Part shown: positions 24,001 to 32,594 of the stretch, piece by piece
Position numbering within the stretch: position 1 is the stretch's first letter
How the letters are laid out: each line of letters starts with the position of its first letter
Assembly: GCF_000397065.2 (NCBI RefSeq)
Contig: NZ_KE007317.1
Span: 376,969-440,968 of the forward strand
Source of the DNA: Marinobacter lipolyticus SM19
GTDB lineage: Bacteria > Pseudomonadota > Gammaproteobacteria > Pseudomonadales > Oleiphilaceae
Length of the DNA: 64,000 nucleotides
Direction: 5' to 3'
Made by a program: the position numbers and the translations under genes
Notes under the pieces: generated by a model
Told to the model about the DNA's origin: nothing
The model's database searches: none
What the model saw: the letters and a program-made list of their open reading frames with translations, nothing else

Positions 24001-24194
24001 TCATTTTCAGAGGCGATATTGACGAATACATCGTCAGGATCAACTCCCTGGCTTTTACGCAGATTAATATCCGCTTCCAGAGGCTCATTGAGATAGGACT
24101 GCAGTTCAATTTCACCCAGCCCCAGGGCCTGTGCGACACCGGAACCGAGCCCTCCCGCCAGAGCCAGGGCAACCGCAAGCTTGCGTACCTTCAT
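21048..24194 (-). CDS. fimV: FimV/HubP-like polar hub protein
   Basis: Large inner-membrane protein that organises the cell pole and supports type IV pilus secretin assembly and chemosensory signalling in Pseudomonas and Vibrio. Visible parts of the 1048-residue protein: signal peptide (1-23), a periplasmic FimV N-terminal domain (24-135), a LysM-like peptidoglycan-binding module (about 182-236), a coiled coil (326-372), an acidic Ala/Gly/Glu linker, one membrane helix (531-552), and a very acidic cytoplasmic part with a TPR-like segment (about 585-680). It ends in the conserved FimV C-terminal helix motif (TKLDLARAYIEMGDVDGARDILEEV, split here as TKLDLARAYIEMGDVDG then ARDILEEV). Monocistronic by its terminator; position before truA is conserved. 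Confidence 0.93.
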   Translation of the reverse strand: MKVRKLAVALALAGGLGSGVAQALGLGEIELQSYLNEPLEADINLRKSQGVDPDDVFVNIASENDYQRVGIDRNHFLTKLQFEVTTSSDGSLIVNVSSREPLREPYLNFLLEVTWPSGRLMREYSVLVDPPVYAEESGVQEQVTAPSTRQISAPETRATTTPRTDSRVASQTTGGARTFGPTGSSDTLWKIAASVRPNDSVSMQQVMLAIQDLNPDAFIGDNINRLKRGEVLRIPELDKIQSRSPAEANRQVAVQNVEFSSPTRTVDATEPSTPETSVSGSESAGGDELRLIAADDSDSRNSEDGGSAGGDGQTAGGVDAGSAVAMEELESARRENEELNTRVEDLQDQVKTLQRLLELKNSQLADMQQMTGEEDAQAAEQEADDSAMEEESMVAVDQPSGQGGAEQPDEGGSEGAGETSDSTEVTDEVVGTGDVADVEGADSGEEMAGSGADAAVAEGSEAVADEEMVASDESGLAAQDPSSVEAVGGAPQDEAQPPVAQPDAAGQPADAAQQPAKGFPANIIDAITNNFLYQIALGGGLILLLLLLLLLARRNANREKAFYDQINGEEGEADSFDLNLDDEGAAESSSDDPMAEAETYIAYGQTDKAVHTLETAISREPSRTDLRLMLLGVYADAQDRSSFDKQFQEVEALEDDRATSEAVALREKLEESDAMPSIDDLESQLRSDSFEQTDESRNDQAESSQPEQSEDEFEDLDVDFSDLELTDSTVEDEKAETESGSGMVEYDLSGLEDSADESGLDTETEDTEESLDFDFEVSGDDASDDGVDELSLEDFDSLETDLTTDESSELAEELSSPEESSEEKAQESEGLGDLDESFLDELDAELDKVAGESDDDESLTSEESALDDLELDVSDEDLALMEEFSDTEDADTSETPEPAPALDEELDLEDSLMDMDSDTPEELASAEESLESSSAQEEELSDLGEAESDATPEGSSSESDLEPPVASDELGAGARKSAVDDIAESDLGDEDDFDFLAGTDEAATKLDLARAYIEMGDVDGARDILEEVALEGDDEQKAEAQDLLKNLS

Positions 24195-24323
24195 GCTTTT
24201 TCCTTACCAGTCTCCGTTATTCGTTACTGCTTTCTCAAACAGAATCGGACGAGGTTGGATGACTTCCGTCTGGTTTTCTATAGTTATTATGTAATTTTTT
24301 AATTTTCAGTGGGCTAAGTATTG

Positions 24324-24345
24324 TTGATAAAGCCCGCTTTATCAA
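24324..24345. promoter_or_regulatory. Perfect 10-2-10 palindrome upstream of fimV
   Basis: TTGATAAAGC and GCTTTATCAA are exact inverted complements around CC, 129 bases before the fimV ATG. The AT-rich dyad looks like a dimeric regulator's operator; neither strand has a T-run directly after it, so a terminator is less likely. No known consensus recognised. Confidence 0.35.
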
Positions 24346-24487
24346 TCAATCAGCAACAGTCGTTGCACCATTTTTTTATAAAAGGTACGGAACTTACTGT
24401 TACCGAACGATGATCAGTGTCACCGACACGGGAAATAGTAGCCTAACCCCGGCACTAACACCTACAAATTCAATCTTGAAAAGTAAC

Positions 24488-24520
24488 AGGGGCGAAGACT
24501 GATTTCAGCCTCCGCCCCCT
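24488..24520 (-). terminator. Probable terminator after asd
   Basis: AGGGGCG pairs with CGCCCCCT, extended by AG/CT and CTGA/TCAG with small mismatches. On the minus strand the stem is followed by GTTACTTTTC, a weak T-run. It starts 58 bases after the asd stop. Confidence 0.55.
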
Positions 24521-24577
24521 GACCAGTTCTCTGAAACCGGACACAGTTGGCATTTAATACCAACCGTTACACAACTA

Positions 24578-25693
24578 TTAACGTTCCTGGAGGATACGCA
24601 GCATCCTGCGCAGCGGCTCGGCAGCACCCCACAGCAACTGGTCGCCCACAGTAAACGCGGAAATATACTCCGGCCCCATGGTCAGCTTGCGGATGCGACC
24701 GATAGGCACACTCAGAGTGCCAGTCACCTTGGCCGGGGTCAGCTCCTCGATGGTCGCATCGCGATCATTGGGAATGACTTTCACCCAGTCATTGGCTTTC
24801 GCCAGGATCGACTCGATCTCGGAAACCGGCAGATCCTTCTTGAGCTTGATGGTCAACGCCTGACTGTGGGAGCGCATTGCACCGATCCGGACACAGATAC
24901 CATCAATAGGAATCGGGTTGTCTGAACGACCAAGGATCTTGTTGGTCTCAACGCCCGCCTTCCACTCTTCCTTGCTCATGCCGTTTTCGAGCTGCTTATC
25001 GATAAACGGAATCAGGCTGCCCGCCAGGGGCACCTGGAAGTGCTCAGTCGGAAAGCCATCCGAGCGCATGGTTTCGGTGACCTTGCGATCAATGTCGAGG
25101 ATTGCCGAAGAGGGGTTGTCCAGTTCGCTTTTGACGCAGCTGTTCAACTCTCCCATCTGGTTGAGCAGTTCGCGCATGTTCTGGGCGCCAGAACCGGAAG
25201 CCGCCTGGTACGTCATCGGAGACACCCACTCGATCAGGTCCTGCTCCAGCAGCCCGCCGAGGGCCAGCATCATCAGACTGACCGTGCAGTTACCACCGAT
25301 GTAGTCCTTGACGCCCTTGTCCAATGCTTCGTCAATAACGTTGCGGTTAACCGGATCCAACACGATGACAGAATGATCCACCATCCGCAGCGTGGATGCC
25401 GCATCAATCCAGTATCCTTCCCAGCCTGCGTCGCGAAGTTTCTGGTAGACCTCGCCGGTGTAATCGCCCCCCTGACAGGTGACAACAACGTCCATGGTTT
25501 TCAGGATATCGATATCAAACGCGTCCTGCAGGGGAGGAACGCCCTCCTTACCGACGTCCGGCGCCGGTTTACCGGCCTGGGATGTGGTAAAGAATACCGG
25601 TTCGATATCCGCGAAATCGTTTTCTTCACGCATGCGCTGCATGAGGACAGAGCCCACCATGCCACGCCAACCAATAAGTCCAACTCGCTTCAT
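24578..25693 (-). CDS. asd: Aspartate-semialdehyde dehydrogenase
   Basis: NADPH-dependent reduction of aspartyl phosphate to aspartate semialdehyde, precursor of lysine/DAP, methionine and threonine. The 371-residue protein is the Gram-negative type: N-terminal nucleotide loop [18 protein letters not shown], active-site Cys136 in GGNCTVSLM, substrate region [11 protein letters not shown] and His in [19 protein letters not shown]. It lies upstream of fimV and 130 bases downstream of leuB, the usual leuCDB-asd-fimV order. It may have its own promoter in that gap. Confidence 0.97.
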   Translation of the reverse strand: MKRVGLIGWRGMVGSVLMQRMREENDFADIEPVFFTTSQAGKPAPDVGKEGVPPLQDAFDIDILKTMDVVVTCQGGDYTGEVYQKLRDAGWEGYWIDAASTLRMVDHSVIVLDPVNRNVIDEALDKGVKDYIGGNCTVSLMMLALGGLLEQDLIEWVSPMTYQAASGSGAQNMRELLNQMGELNSCVKSELDNPSSAILDIDRKVTETMRSDGFPTEHFQVPLAGSLIPFIDKQLENGMSKEEWKAGVETNKILGRSDNPIPIDGICVRIGAMRSHSQALTIKLKKDLPVSEIESILAKANDWVKVIPNDRDATIEELTPAKVTGTLSVPIGRIRKLTMGPEYISAFTVGDQLLWGAAEPLRRMLRILQER

Positions 25694-25823
25694 GTGCGAC
25701 CTTTGAACCTCGTTTTATGCCCGCCCTCTACCTTTATCGCTGGCAGGGACAGGATGGATGATCCCGCGGCAACTGCGTCCCGTTACCGTCGGGTCTCAAA
25801 TGCTGTGACCAAGGGGGTGCGAC

Positions 25824-26897
25824 TTACAATGCCGCCAGAACCGCCTCACCCATTTCCCGGGTGGACACTTTTTTCGCACCTTCAGACATGATGTCTGCGG
25901 TGCGAAGCCCCTGGTCCAATACCTTGCTGACTGCCGCCTCAATATTTTCTGCGGCTTTCTCCTCACCCAGGCTGTATCGCAGCATCATCGCAGCACTGAG
26001 GATTGTAGCCAGCGGATTGGCCACGCCCTGGCCGGCGATATCCGGCGCCGAACCGTGGCAAGGCTCGTACATGCCCTGCTTTTCCGAGTTCAGCGACGCC
26101 GATGGCAACATGCCAATCGAGCCAGTGAGCATAGCCGCTTCGTCCGAAAGAATATCACCAAACATGTTGCCAGTCACAATCACGTCGAATTGTTTCGGGG
26201 CTCGAACCAACTGCATGGCTGCGTTATCAACGTACATGTGGGATAACTCAACGTCCGGGTACTCCCGGCGCAAGTCTTCCATGATTTCCCGCCACAGAAC
26301 CGTCACCTCCAGAACGTTGGCCTTGTCGACCGAGCACAGTTTTTTGCCTCGCTGCTGGGCGGCCTCAAAAGCCACCCGACCGATACGGCGAATTTCTGAT
26401 TCTGTGTAGGCGTATGTGTTGTAACCCTGGCGCTCACCGCTTTCCAACTCACGCACTCCGCGGGGCTGGCCAAAATAAATGCCACCGGTCAGTTCCCGCA
26501 CGATCATAATGTCCAGGCCAGATACCACTTCCGGCTTCAGGGAAGACGCGGACGCAAGCTGCGGGTAGAGAATCGCCGGGCGGAGGTTGGCAAACAGTTC
26601 AAGGCTGGAGCGAAGGCCCAGCAAGCCCTTTTCCGGACGCTTGGCCATCGGCAGACTGTCCCATTTGGGACCACCGACGGCGCCCAGAACAATGGCATCC
26701 GCCTTGCGGGCTTTATCCAGGGTGTCGTCAGGCAGTGGACTGTCCGTTTCATCAATGGCAGCACCACCGACCAACCCGGACTCAAAGGTCAGACCCAGCT
26801 CAAATTTTTCGTTGATCTTGTGAAGCACCTTCTCAGCTTCAGCGACGATTTCCGGGCCGATGCCGTCACCCGGCAGCATTAATACAGTTCTGGACAT
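25824..26897 (-). CDS. leuB: 3-isopropylmalate dehydrogenase
   Basis: Oxidative decarboxylation of 3-isopropylmalate with NAD+, third step of leucine synthesis. The 357-residue sequence has [16 protein letters not shown] at the N-terminus, the substrate arginines and [15 protein letters not shown], the metal site and [20 protein letters not shown], and [20 protein letters not shown]. It follows leuD by 9 bases. Confidence 0.97.
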   Translation of the reverse strand: MSRTVLMLPGDGIGPEIVAEAEKVLHKINEKFELGLTFESGLVGGAAIDETDSPLPDDTLDKARKADAIVLGAVGGPKWDSLPMAKRPEKGLLGLRSSLELFANLRPAILYPQLASASSLKPEVVSGLDIMIVRELTGGIYFGQPRGVRELESGERQGYNTYAYTESEIRRIGRVAFEAAQQRGKKLCSVDKANVLEVTVLWREIMEDLRREYPDVELSHMYVDNAAMQLVRAPKQFDVIVTGNMFGDILSDEAAMLTGSIGMLPSASLNSEKQGMYEPCHGSAPDIAGQGVANPLATILSAAMMLRYSLGEEKAAENIEAAVSKVLDQGLRTADIMSEGAKKVSTREMGEAVLAAL

Positions 26898-26906
26898 AGT
26901 TTTTCC

Positions 26907-27551
26907 TTAAATTGCTTTGAATAACCACGGGGCCGTTTTTCGGCGACTTTCTTCGTATGACCTGATCAGGTCTGCATCTTCCAGCGTGACGCCAATGTCA
27001 TCCAGACCGTTAAGCAGGCAATGCCGACGGAAATCATCCACATCAAAACTGAAGGATTCACCGGACGGTGTGGTCACAGTTCTGGCCTCAAGATCCACCG
27101 CCAGCTGATAGCCCACTTGCTCTTCGGCTTCCCGGAAAAGTTGATCGACCACTTTTTCTTCCAAAACAATAGGCAACAGGCCATTCTTAAAGCAGTTGTT
27201 ATAGAAGATGTCAGCAAAACTGGGTGCGATAATGACTCGAAAACCGTAATCATCCAGCGCCCAAGGGGCGTGCTCCCGGCTGGAGCCACAGCCAAAGTTT
27301 GTCCGGGCCAGAAGTACGCTGGCGTTCTTGTAACGATCCTGATTCAACACGAAGTCCGGATTGATCGGCCGCTGGGAACAATCCTGATCCGGCTTGCCTT
27401 CATCCAGATAGCGAAGTTCATCGAACAGGTTCGGGCCGAAACCCGTACGCTTGATGGATTTCAGGAACTGCTTGGGAATAATCATGTCCGTATCCACATT
27501 GGAACGGTCCATGGGGGCGACAATGCCCTGGTGTTGCGTAAATGCGCGCAT
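26907..27551 (-). CDS. leuD: 3-isopropylmalate dehydratase small subunit
   Basis: Swivel domain of isopropylmalate isomerase, partner of LeuC. Signatures: [19 protein letters not shown] at the N-terminus and [15 protein letters not shown]. Length 214, usual for the bacterial LeuD1 type. It lies between leuC (16-base gap) and leuB. Confidence 0.97.
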   Translation of the reverse strand: MRAFTQHQGIVAPMDRSNVDTDMIIPKQFLKSIKRTGFGPNLFDELRYLDEGKPDQDCSQRPINPDFVLNQDRYKNASVLLARTNFGCGSSREHAPWALDDYGFRVIIAPSFADIFYNNCFKNGLLPIVLEEKVVDQLFREAEEQVGYQLAVDLEARTVTTPSGESFSFDVDDFRRHCLLNGLDDIGVTLEDADLIRSYEESRRKTAPWLFKAI

Positions 27552-27567
27552 GGTTCTCTCCTGTGGA

Positions 27568-28986
27568 TCAGTGCATCAATTCACGGACATCAATGAAGTG
27601 GCCTGTAACGGCCGCCGCTGCGGCCATAGCCGGGCTCACCAGGTGGGTACGACCACCAAATCCCTGACGCCCTTCAAAGTTCCGGTTCGAGGTGGATGCA
27701 CAATGCTCGCCCTGCCCCAGCTTGTCAGCGTTCATCGCCAGGCACATGGAACAGCCCGGATCACGCCACTCCAGACCAGCCTCGATAAAGATCTTGTCCA
27801 GACCTTCCTGTTCGGCCTGAGCCTTCACCAGCCCGGATCCCGGAACCACCATGGCCTGCTTGAGTGTCGGGGACACCTTGCGCCCCTTCACTACCGCTGC
27901 CGCTTCACGGAGATCTTCAATGCGACTGTTGGTGCAGGAGCCAATAAACACGCGATCCAGCTTGATATCGGTAATTGGCATGTTTGGCTGGAGCCCCATG
28001 TATTTGAGCGCCCGGACGATACCCTCTCGTTTGATGGGGTCCGCTTCTTTCTCCGGGTCGGGCACATTGCCGTCCACGCCGGCCACCATTTCCGGAGAGG
28101 TTCCCCAACTCACTTGAGGATTAATGGCAGAACCATCAAGTTCCACAACCTTGTCAAACACAGCGTCATCATCACTGTGCAAGGTACGCCAGTAGTCAAC
28201 GGCGGCGTCCCACTGATCGCCTGTGGGCGAGAACGGACGGTCCTTGACATAATTTATAGTGGTGTCATCCACGCCCACCATACCGACACGGGCACCCGCC
28301 TCAATGGCCATGTTGCAGATGGTCATGCGGGCTTCCATGCTCAGATCCTGAATGGCTTCACCACCGAATTCGATGGCGTAACCGGTACCGCCTGCAGTAC
28401 CAATCTTTCCAATAATGGCCAGTACAACGTCTTTACCGGTGACTCCGGGGCCAAGCTTGCCATTGACCCTGACCAGCATGTTTTTCATCTTCTGCTGCAC
28501 CAGGCACTGGGTGGCCAGCACATGCTCCACTTCCGAGGTGCCGATACCATGGGCGAGACAGCCAAAGGCACCGTGGGTGGAGGTGTGGGAATCACCACAG
28601 ACAATGGACATGCCCGGCAAGGTGGCACCCTGCTCGGGACCAATCACGTGGACAATACCCTGGCGCTGGTCCTTGATCTTGAATTCGAGGATGCCGAATT
28701 CATCGCAGTTCTTGTCGAGGGTTTCGACCTGGATACGGGAGACCGGGTCGACGATGCCTTCCACTCCGCGTTCGCGGTCCGTGGTGGGCACGTTGTGGTC
28801 CGGCGTGGCAATGTTGGCATCAATCCGCCACGGCTTACGGCTGGCGAGGCGCAGACCTTCAAAGGCCTGGGGCGAAGTGACTTCGTGAAGCAACTGCCGG
28901 TCGATATAAATCAATGCGGAGCCGTCGTCCCGCTGTTTGACGAGATGGTCGTCCCATAATTTGTCGTATAAGGTCTTGCCCGCCAT
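27568..28986 (-). CDS. leuC: 3-isopropylmalate dehydratase large subunit
   Basis: Aconitase-family enzyme with a [4Fe-4S] cluster; isomerises 2- to 3-isopropylmalate together with LeuD. Cluster-binding motifs are [15 protein letters not shown] and the paired cysteines in [11 protein letters not shown]. Also present: [14 protein letters not shown]. At 472 residues it is full length. First gene of leuC-leuD-leuB; the divergent LysR gene upstream probably regulates it, as in Pseudomonas. No leucine-rich leader peptide is evident upstream. Confidence 0.97.
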   Translation of the reverse strand: MAGKTLYDKLWDDHLVKQRDDGSALIYIDRQLLHEVTSPQAFEGLRLASRKPWRIDANIATPDHNVPTTDRERGVEGIVDPVSRIQVETLDKNCDEFGILEFKIKDQRQGIVHVIGPEQGATLPGMSIVCGDSHTSTHGAFGCLAHGIGTSEVEHVLATQCLVQQKMKNMLVRVNGKLGPGVTGKDVVLAIIGKIGTAGGTGYAIEFGGEAIQDLSMEARMTICNMAIEAGARVGMVGVDDTTINYVKDRPFSPTGDQWDAAVDYWRTLHSDDDAVFDKVVELDGSAINPQVSWGTSPEMVAGVDGNVPDPEKEADPIKREGIVRALKYMGLQPNMPITDIKLDRVFIGSCTNSRIEDLREAAAVVKGRKVSPTLKQAMVVPGSGLVKAQAEQEGLDKIFIEAGLEWRDPGCSMCLAMNADKLGQGEHCASTSNRNFEGRQGFGGRTHLVSPAMAAAAAVTGHFIDVRELMH

Positions 28987-29329
28987 GGTTCTCTCTCATT
29001 CTCTGGGGGTTTCTGGTTATCGCTTTCTATGCAGCTATATTAACGCTTTGCACTGAATAACCTCAATTCATGTTTTTCATCTATCGCATGCCGATTAGTT
29101 ATCGATTATGCTTTGGTGAAGGTCACGGATTTGGATACCAATCCGCTCCCCGGCACCTGGCAGTAGGCACTGAAAATGTTTGGGGAGCGTGGCGGGCAGC
29201 ACCTTCCAAAACCGTGGAGCGCCAAGGAAGGCGCGACCGAGCCTACAGGGATGTATTTATGGCGTGTTTTGGAAGGTGCTGCCCGCCACGCGACCTACCC
29301 TTAAACAAGTAGGCAAACAGGATAAACGC
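28987..29329. other. Divergent leuC / LysR intergenic region (343 bases)
   Basis: Contains the divergent promoters and, from 29187, the 105-bp inverted-repeat element. A near-palindrome CGATTAGTTATCG (29092-29104), about 105 bases before the leuC start, has a T-N11-A-like layout and could be the LysR site; this is a weak call. No gene is visible. An 80-codon frame that crosses the repeat has no ribosome site. Confidence 0.5.
29187..29291. repeat. 105-bp element with perfect 26-bp terminal inverted repeats
   Basis: The left arm (29187-29212, beginning GCGTGGCGGGCAGCACC) is the exact reverse complement of the right arm (29266-29291). The 53-base middle has a smaller hairpin (GCGCC...GGCGC, about 29219-29234). 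It ends 38 bases before the LysR start, so it lies in or near that gene's leader. No flanking direct repeat is obvious and it has no coding capacity. From memory, similar sequences recur in Marinobacter genomes, where they give rise to spurious small proteins; I cannot confirm this here. Confidence 0.7.
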
Positions 29330-30202
29330 GTGGACTCAAATGCACTGAAGGCTTTTTTAACAATTGTCGATCAGGAATCGTTCTCCGAAGCCGCCGAAAT
29401 CCTTCACCTGACGCAGCCTGCTATTTCCAAGCGTCTGGCGGCACTTGAAAACCAGCTCGGCACTTCGCTGATTGACCGCAGTCATCGGAAAATCCGACTC
29501 ACAGACGCCGGAGCGCGGCTACTCCCCCATGCCCGCAAGATCCTCGATGAGATTCATAATGCACGGGTGGCGCTGTCGCCGGATTCCGGACAGGTGGAGG
29601 GTGAATTGCAGATTATCGCCAGCCACCATATCGGGCTTCACCACCTCCCCAACTGGCTACGCCGGTTCAGCCGGGAGTTTCCGAATGTTTCGCTGAATCT
29701 ACAATTCATGGAATCGGATGCGGCCTATGAGCAGATGCGTAAACGTAACGCTGAGCTGGCCTTTGTCACACTTAGTGACAGTATGGAAGGAAATTTCATG
29801 GTATACGAACAATGGCCCGACCCCATGGCGTTTGTGGTTGGGCCAGAACACCCGCTGGCAGGCATTGCATCGCCCGGGCTGGAGGATCTTGCGGGACATC
29901 CGGCGTTGCTGCCCGATACCACGACGGCGACCTATCGGGTGGTCAGTCGTTTGTTTCTGGAGGCCAATTTGCCCCTGCATCCACAGATGCCGACCAATTA
30001 TCTTGAGACCATCAAGATGATGACCAGCGTTGGGCTTGGCTGGAGTGTTCTGCCAGTGAGCATGATGGATAACAGCGTCCATTGCCTGGATATCGGGTAT
30101 CCGATCATGCGAGTACTTGGCGCTGTCGGGCTTTCCGGCCGTCAGCTAAGCGGCGCCGCCAGAGCCCTGATTGAGGTGGTCAAGGCCGAGGAAAGCGCCT
30201 GA
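29330..30202 (+). CDS. LysR family transcriptional regulator next to leuCDB
   Basis: A 290-residue LysR regulator: winged helix-turn-helix at residues 1-60 (FSEAAEILHLTQPAISKRLA), then a periplasmic-binding-protein-like effector domain. I start at the GTG at 29330 (VDSNALKAFLTIV) because it begins the HTH fold and has an AGGA site; a longer frame would read through the repeat element. Divergent from leuC, the same layout as PA3122 in P. aeruginosa, so control of leucine or branched-chain metabolism is likely but unproven. The effector is unknown. Confidence 0.9.
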   Translation: MDSNALKAFLTIVDQESFSEAAEILHLTQPAISKRLAALENQLGTSLIDRSHRKIRLTDAGARLLPHARKILDEIHNARVALSPDSGQVEGELQIIASHHIGLHHLPNWLRRFSREFPNVSLNLQFMESDAAYEQMRKRNAELAFVTLSDSMEGNFMVYEQWPDPMAFVVGPEHPLAGIASPGLEDLAGHPALLPDTTTATYRVVSRLFLEANLPLHPQMPTNYLETIKMMTSVGLGWSVLPVSMMDNSVHCLDIGYPIMRVLGAVGLSGRQLSGAARALIEVVKAEESA

Positions 30203-30269
30203 ACAGTTTACGTCGATAACAACATTCCGGTTAGCAATTGCAACTATCCTGGATTTCGGGGAGTTTTAA

Positions 30270-31415
30270 ATGGGATTTGATGATTACCTGAAGGTATTGG
30301 CCAAGAATGATGGTTCTGACCTCTACCTGAGCACCGGCGCACCGCCCTGCGCAAAGTTTCATGGCACGCTGAAGCCAATCGACCGCACGCCCCTTGTCCC
30401 GGGTGCGATCAAGGAGATTGCCTACCAGATCATGGATGACGAGCAGGTATCGGAATTTGAACAGGAACTCGAGATGAACCTGGCGTACAGCATTCGCAAC
30501 GTCGGGCGATTTCGGGTCAATATCTTCCGTCAGCGCAACGAGATTTCCATCGTTGCCCGTAACATTGTCACCGAAATCCCCAATGCGGATGATCTGGGGC
30601 TGCCGCCCGTACTAAAAGACGTAATGATGACAAAACGAGGCCTGGTATTGTTTGTCGGCGCTACTGGCTCTGGCAAATCTACGTCACTGGCAGCCCTGAT
30701 CGACTACCGGAACTCCAATTCCTCAGGCCATATCATCACCATTGAAGACCCCGTGGAATACATTCACCGTCACAAGAAATGCATTGTGAATCAGCGGGAA
30801 GTAGGCGTGGATACCCGCAGCTTCCACAAGGCGCTGAAAAACACTCTGCGCCAAGCCCCCGATGTCATCCTGATTGGTGAGATCCGCGATCGGGAGACCA
30901 TGGAGCACGCTCTGGCCTTTGCAGAAACCGGGCACTTGTGTATTTCCACGCTCCACGCCAACAACGCCAACCAGGCACTGGACCGTATCATCAACTTCTT
31001 CCCGGAAGAACGGCGCCCGCAGCTGCTGATGGATCTGGCCATGAACCTGAAGGCCTTTGTATCCCAGCGTCTGGTGCCCACGGTAGACAAAAAGCGCTGT
31101 GCCGCCATCGAAATCCTGCTTGGTACACCGACCATTTCGGAGCTTATTCTTCGCGGAGAATTGGATAGCATCAAGGAAATCATGGAAAAGTCGGCCAACA
31201 TCGGCATGCAGACCTTCGATCTTGCCCTGTTCAATCTCTGGAAAGAAGGGAAGATATCCGAAGAGGAAGCTCTGAAGAATGCCGACTCAGCCAACAACCT
31301 TCGCCTGAAGATCAAACTCCACGGTCAGGACGGTACCACTGACAAGCCTTCCGGACCCACCGGAAGCGGTTTGTCGCTGCAGATCGAAGAAGACGAAGAG
31401 GACGAACCGGAGTAA
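30270..31415 (+). CDS. PilT/PilU-type retraction ATPase (PilU-like)
   Basis: Hexameric GspE-superfamily ATPase that powers type IV pilus retraction. The 381-residue protein has the N-terminal PAS-like domain (1-100), Walker A GATGSGKS (130-137), an Asp box around DPVEYIH, Walker B DVILIGEIRDRETM and the His box STLHANNANQALDRI. A charged C-terminal tail of about 40 residues, ending in an acidic run (EEDEEDEPE), resembles PilU more than PilT. The ATG has a GGGGAG site. No pilT lies beside it, unlike the pilT-pilU pair of Pseudomonas, so it may be PilU or an additional paralogue. Confidence 0.88.
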   Translation: MGFDDYLKVLAKNDGSDLYLSTGAPPCAKFHGTLKPIDRTPLVPGAIKEIAYQIMDDEQVSEFEQELEMNLAYSIRNVGRFRVNIFRQRNEISIVARNIVTEIPNADDLGLPPVLKDVMMTKRGLVLFVGATGSGKSTSLAALIDYRNSNSSGHIITIEDPVEYIHRHKKCIVNQREVGVDTRSFHKALKNTLRQAPDVILIGEIRDRETMEHALAFAETGHLCISTLHANNANQALDRIINFFPEERRPQLLMDLAMNLKAFVSQRLVPTVDKKRCAAIEILLGTPTISELILRGELDSIKEIMEKSANIGMQTFDLALFNLWKEGKISEEEALKNADSANNLRLKIKLHGQDGTTDKPSGPTGSGLSLQIEEDEEDEPE

Positions 31416-31422
31416 CCCGACG

Positions 31423-32571
31423 TCAGGCGTTATCATCCTTCGGTGGGGGCCTGAGCCCCCGCCAGGTGATAACAATAGCCACCATCATTGCTACAGCGCC
31501 ACCCCAGAACGCCGCTGCGGTGCTGATACCATCCACCAGAAAACCCGACAACCATGCTCCCGCCGCGCCGCCGGCCCCAAACGTCAGACCGCTGTATAGA
31601 GCCTGCCCCTGGCCATGATGATGCTGGCCAAAAAAGCCCTGGATATACTGCACCGAAATGGCATGCAATGCTCCGTATGATGCGGCGTGCAACAGCTGTG
31701 CAAACACCAGCACAGCCACCACATCCGTTAACTCGGCAATTAACATCCAGCGGATCATGGTGAGCGTCAGTGCACCGATGGCTATCTGGCGAACCGAAAA
31801 GTTCTGGGATAGCCGATGCATCACCAGAAACAGCCCGATCTCCGCCAGCACCCCAAGAGACCACAGGAGCCCGATGGAAAGTTTGCCATATCCATGCTGC
31901 GCCAGGTGAATACTGAAGAACGTGTAGTAGGCCCCATGAGACACCTGGAGCAGGAAGTTCATCAGGAAAAACGACACCACCGCCGGATGGGTGACAATTG
32001 CCTTGAGACTGCCCTTCGGTGCTGCTGGTTTACGCTCCCCCCGATCAGAAGGCACCAGGAAGGCTGACACCGCGATCCCCACAAATACTGGAAGCAGCAG
32101 CCATGGCAACTTTTGTATTGGGACCCACTCCAGAATCCCGCCGACCAGAGCCACAGCGCCGATAAATCCAACAGATCCCCACAGCCTGACTTTGCCGTAT
32201 TTGTCCTTTCGCTTGCCAAGTGTTCTGAGGGTGATTACCTCGTAGAGCGGCAGTATCGCATTCCAGAAAAACGTAAACGCCAGCATGACAAGGAGCAGCC
32301 CATAGAACCCGGGCTCCAGGAAAACACCGGCAAAAAACAACGATCCGGTGATTGCGCCAAAACGAACCAGGCGCACCCTCTGGCCGGACCGGTCCCCTAG
32401 CCAGCCCCACACGCTGGGGGCTATTATTTTGGTGAGCTGGATGGTCGCCATCAATGTGGCGATCTGCAGGTAGGAAAAGCCCTGCCCCTCAAGGTAAAGG
32501 GACCAATAGGGAAGAAGCCCTCCCAGGAGGGCGAAAAACCAGAAATAGAGGTTTGAGAGCCGCCAGTAGAT
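31423..32571 (-). CDS. MFS transporter of the HcaT/3-phenylpropionate type, apparent non-canonical start
   Basis: Twelve-helix major facilitator carrier; substrate unknown. Family features: GWLGDRSGQRVRLVRF loop, WNAILPLYEVITL and RTLGKRKDKYGKVRLWGSVGF. The first usable start (TTG 32454 or ATG 32451) would delete the first transmembrane helix. In the same frame upstream, the sequence encodes YWRLSNLYFWFFALLGGLLP and continues SLYLEGQGFSYLQIAT, matching the normal family N-terminus, but no ATG, GTG or TTG occurs before the stop at 32775. I therefore start at the ATC at 32571 (AAGGG eight bases upstream; 382 residues), with ATT at 32577 as the alternative. It lies 23 bases after aroC. Confidence 0.85.
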   Translation of the reverse strand: MYWRLSNLYFWFFALLGGLLPYWSLYLEGQGFSYLQIATLMATIQLTKIIAPSVWGWLGDRSGQRVRLVRFGAITGSLFFAGVFLEPGFYGLLLVMLAFTFFWNAILPLYEVITLRTLGKRKDKYGKVRLWGSVGFIGAVALVGGILEWVPIQKLPWLLLPVFVGIAVSAFLVPSDRGERKPAAPKGSLKAIVTHPAVVSFFLMNFLLQVSHGAYYTFFSIHLAQHGYGKLSIGLLWSLGVLAEIGLFLVMHRLSQNFSVRQIAIGALTLTMIRWMLIAELTDVVAVLVFAQLLHAASYGALHAISVQYIQGFFGQHHHGQGQALYSGLTFGAGGAAGAWLSGFLVDGISTAAAFWGGAVAMMVAIVITWRGLRPPPKDDNA

Positions 32572-32594
32572 AACAATAACCCTTCGGGTTGGCG

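Larger units (their letters stand above)
24195..24577. other. Intergenic region between asd and fimV (383 bases, no gene)
   Basis: AT-rich stretch that must hold the fimV promoter and the asd 3' end. It contains the 22-base palindrome at 24324-24345 and the stem at 24488-24520. I found no coding frame with a ribosome site and no RNA-gene-like structure beyond these two hairpins. Confidence 0.6.

Noticed and set aside
25040..25891. 283-codon plus-strand frame opposite asd
   Set aside because: Antisense shadow running across the asd start and into leuB; no ribosome site.
27451..28959. 502-codon plus-strand frame opposite leuC/leuD
   Set aside because: Spans the leuD-leuC junction on the other strand; leuC and leuD are certain, and this frame has His/Gly-rich composition typical of antisense reading in GC-rich genes.
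29070..29312. 80-codon plus-strand frame before the LysR gene
   Set aside because: Reads through the inverted-repeat element and has no ribosome site; likely one of the spurious proteins such repeats create.
29180..29329. 50-residue N-terminal extension of the LysR protein
   Set aside because: Encoded by the repeat element; the HTH begins at the GTG at 29330 with its own ribosome site.
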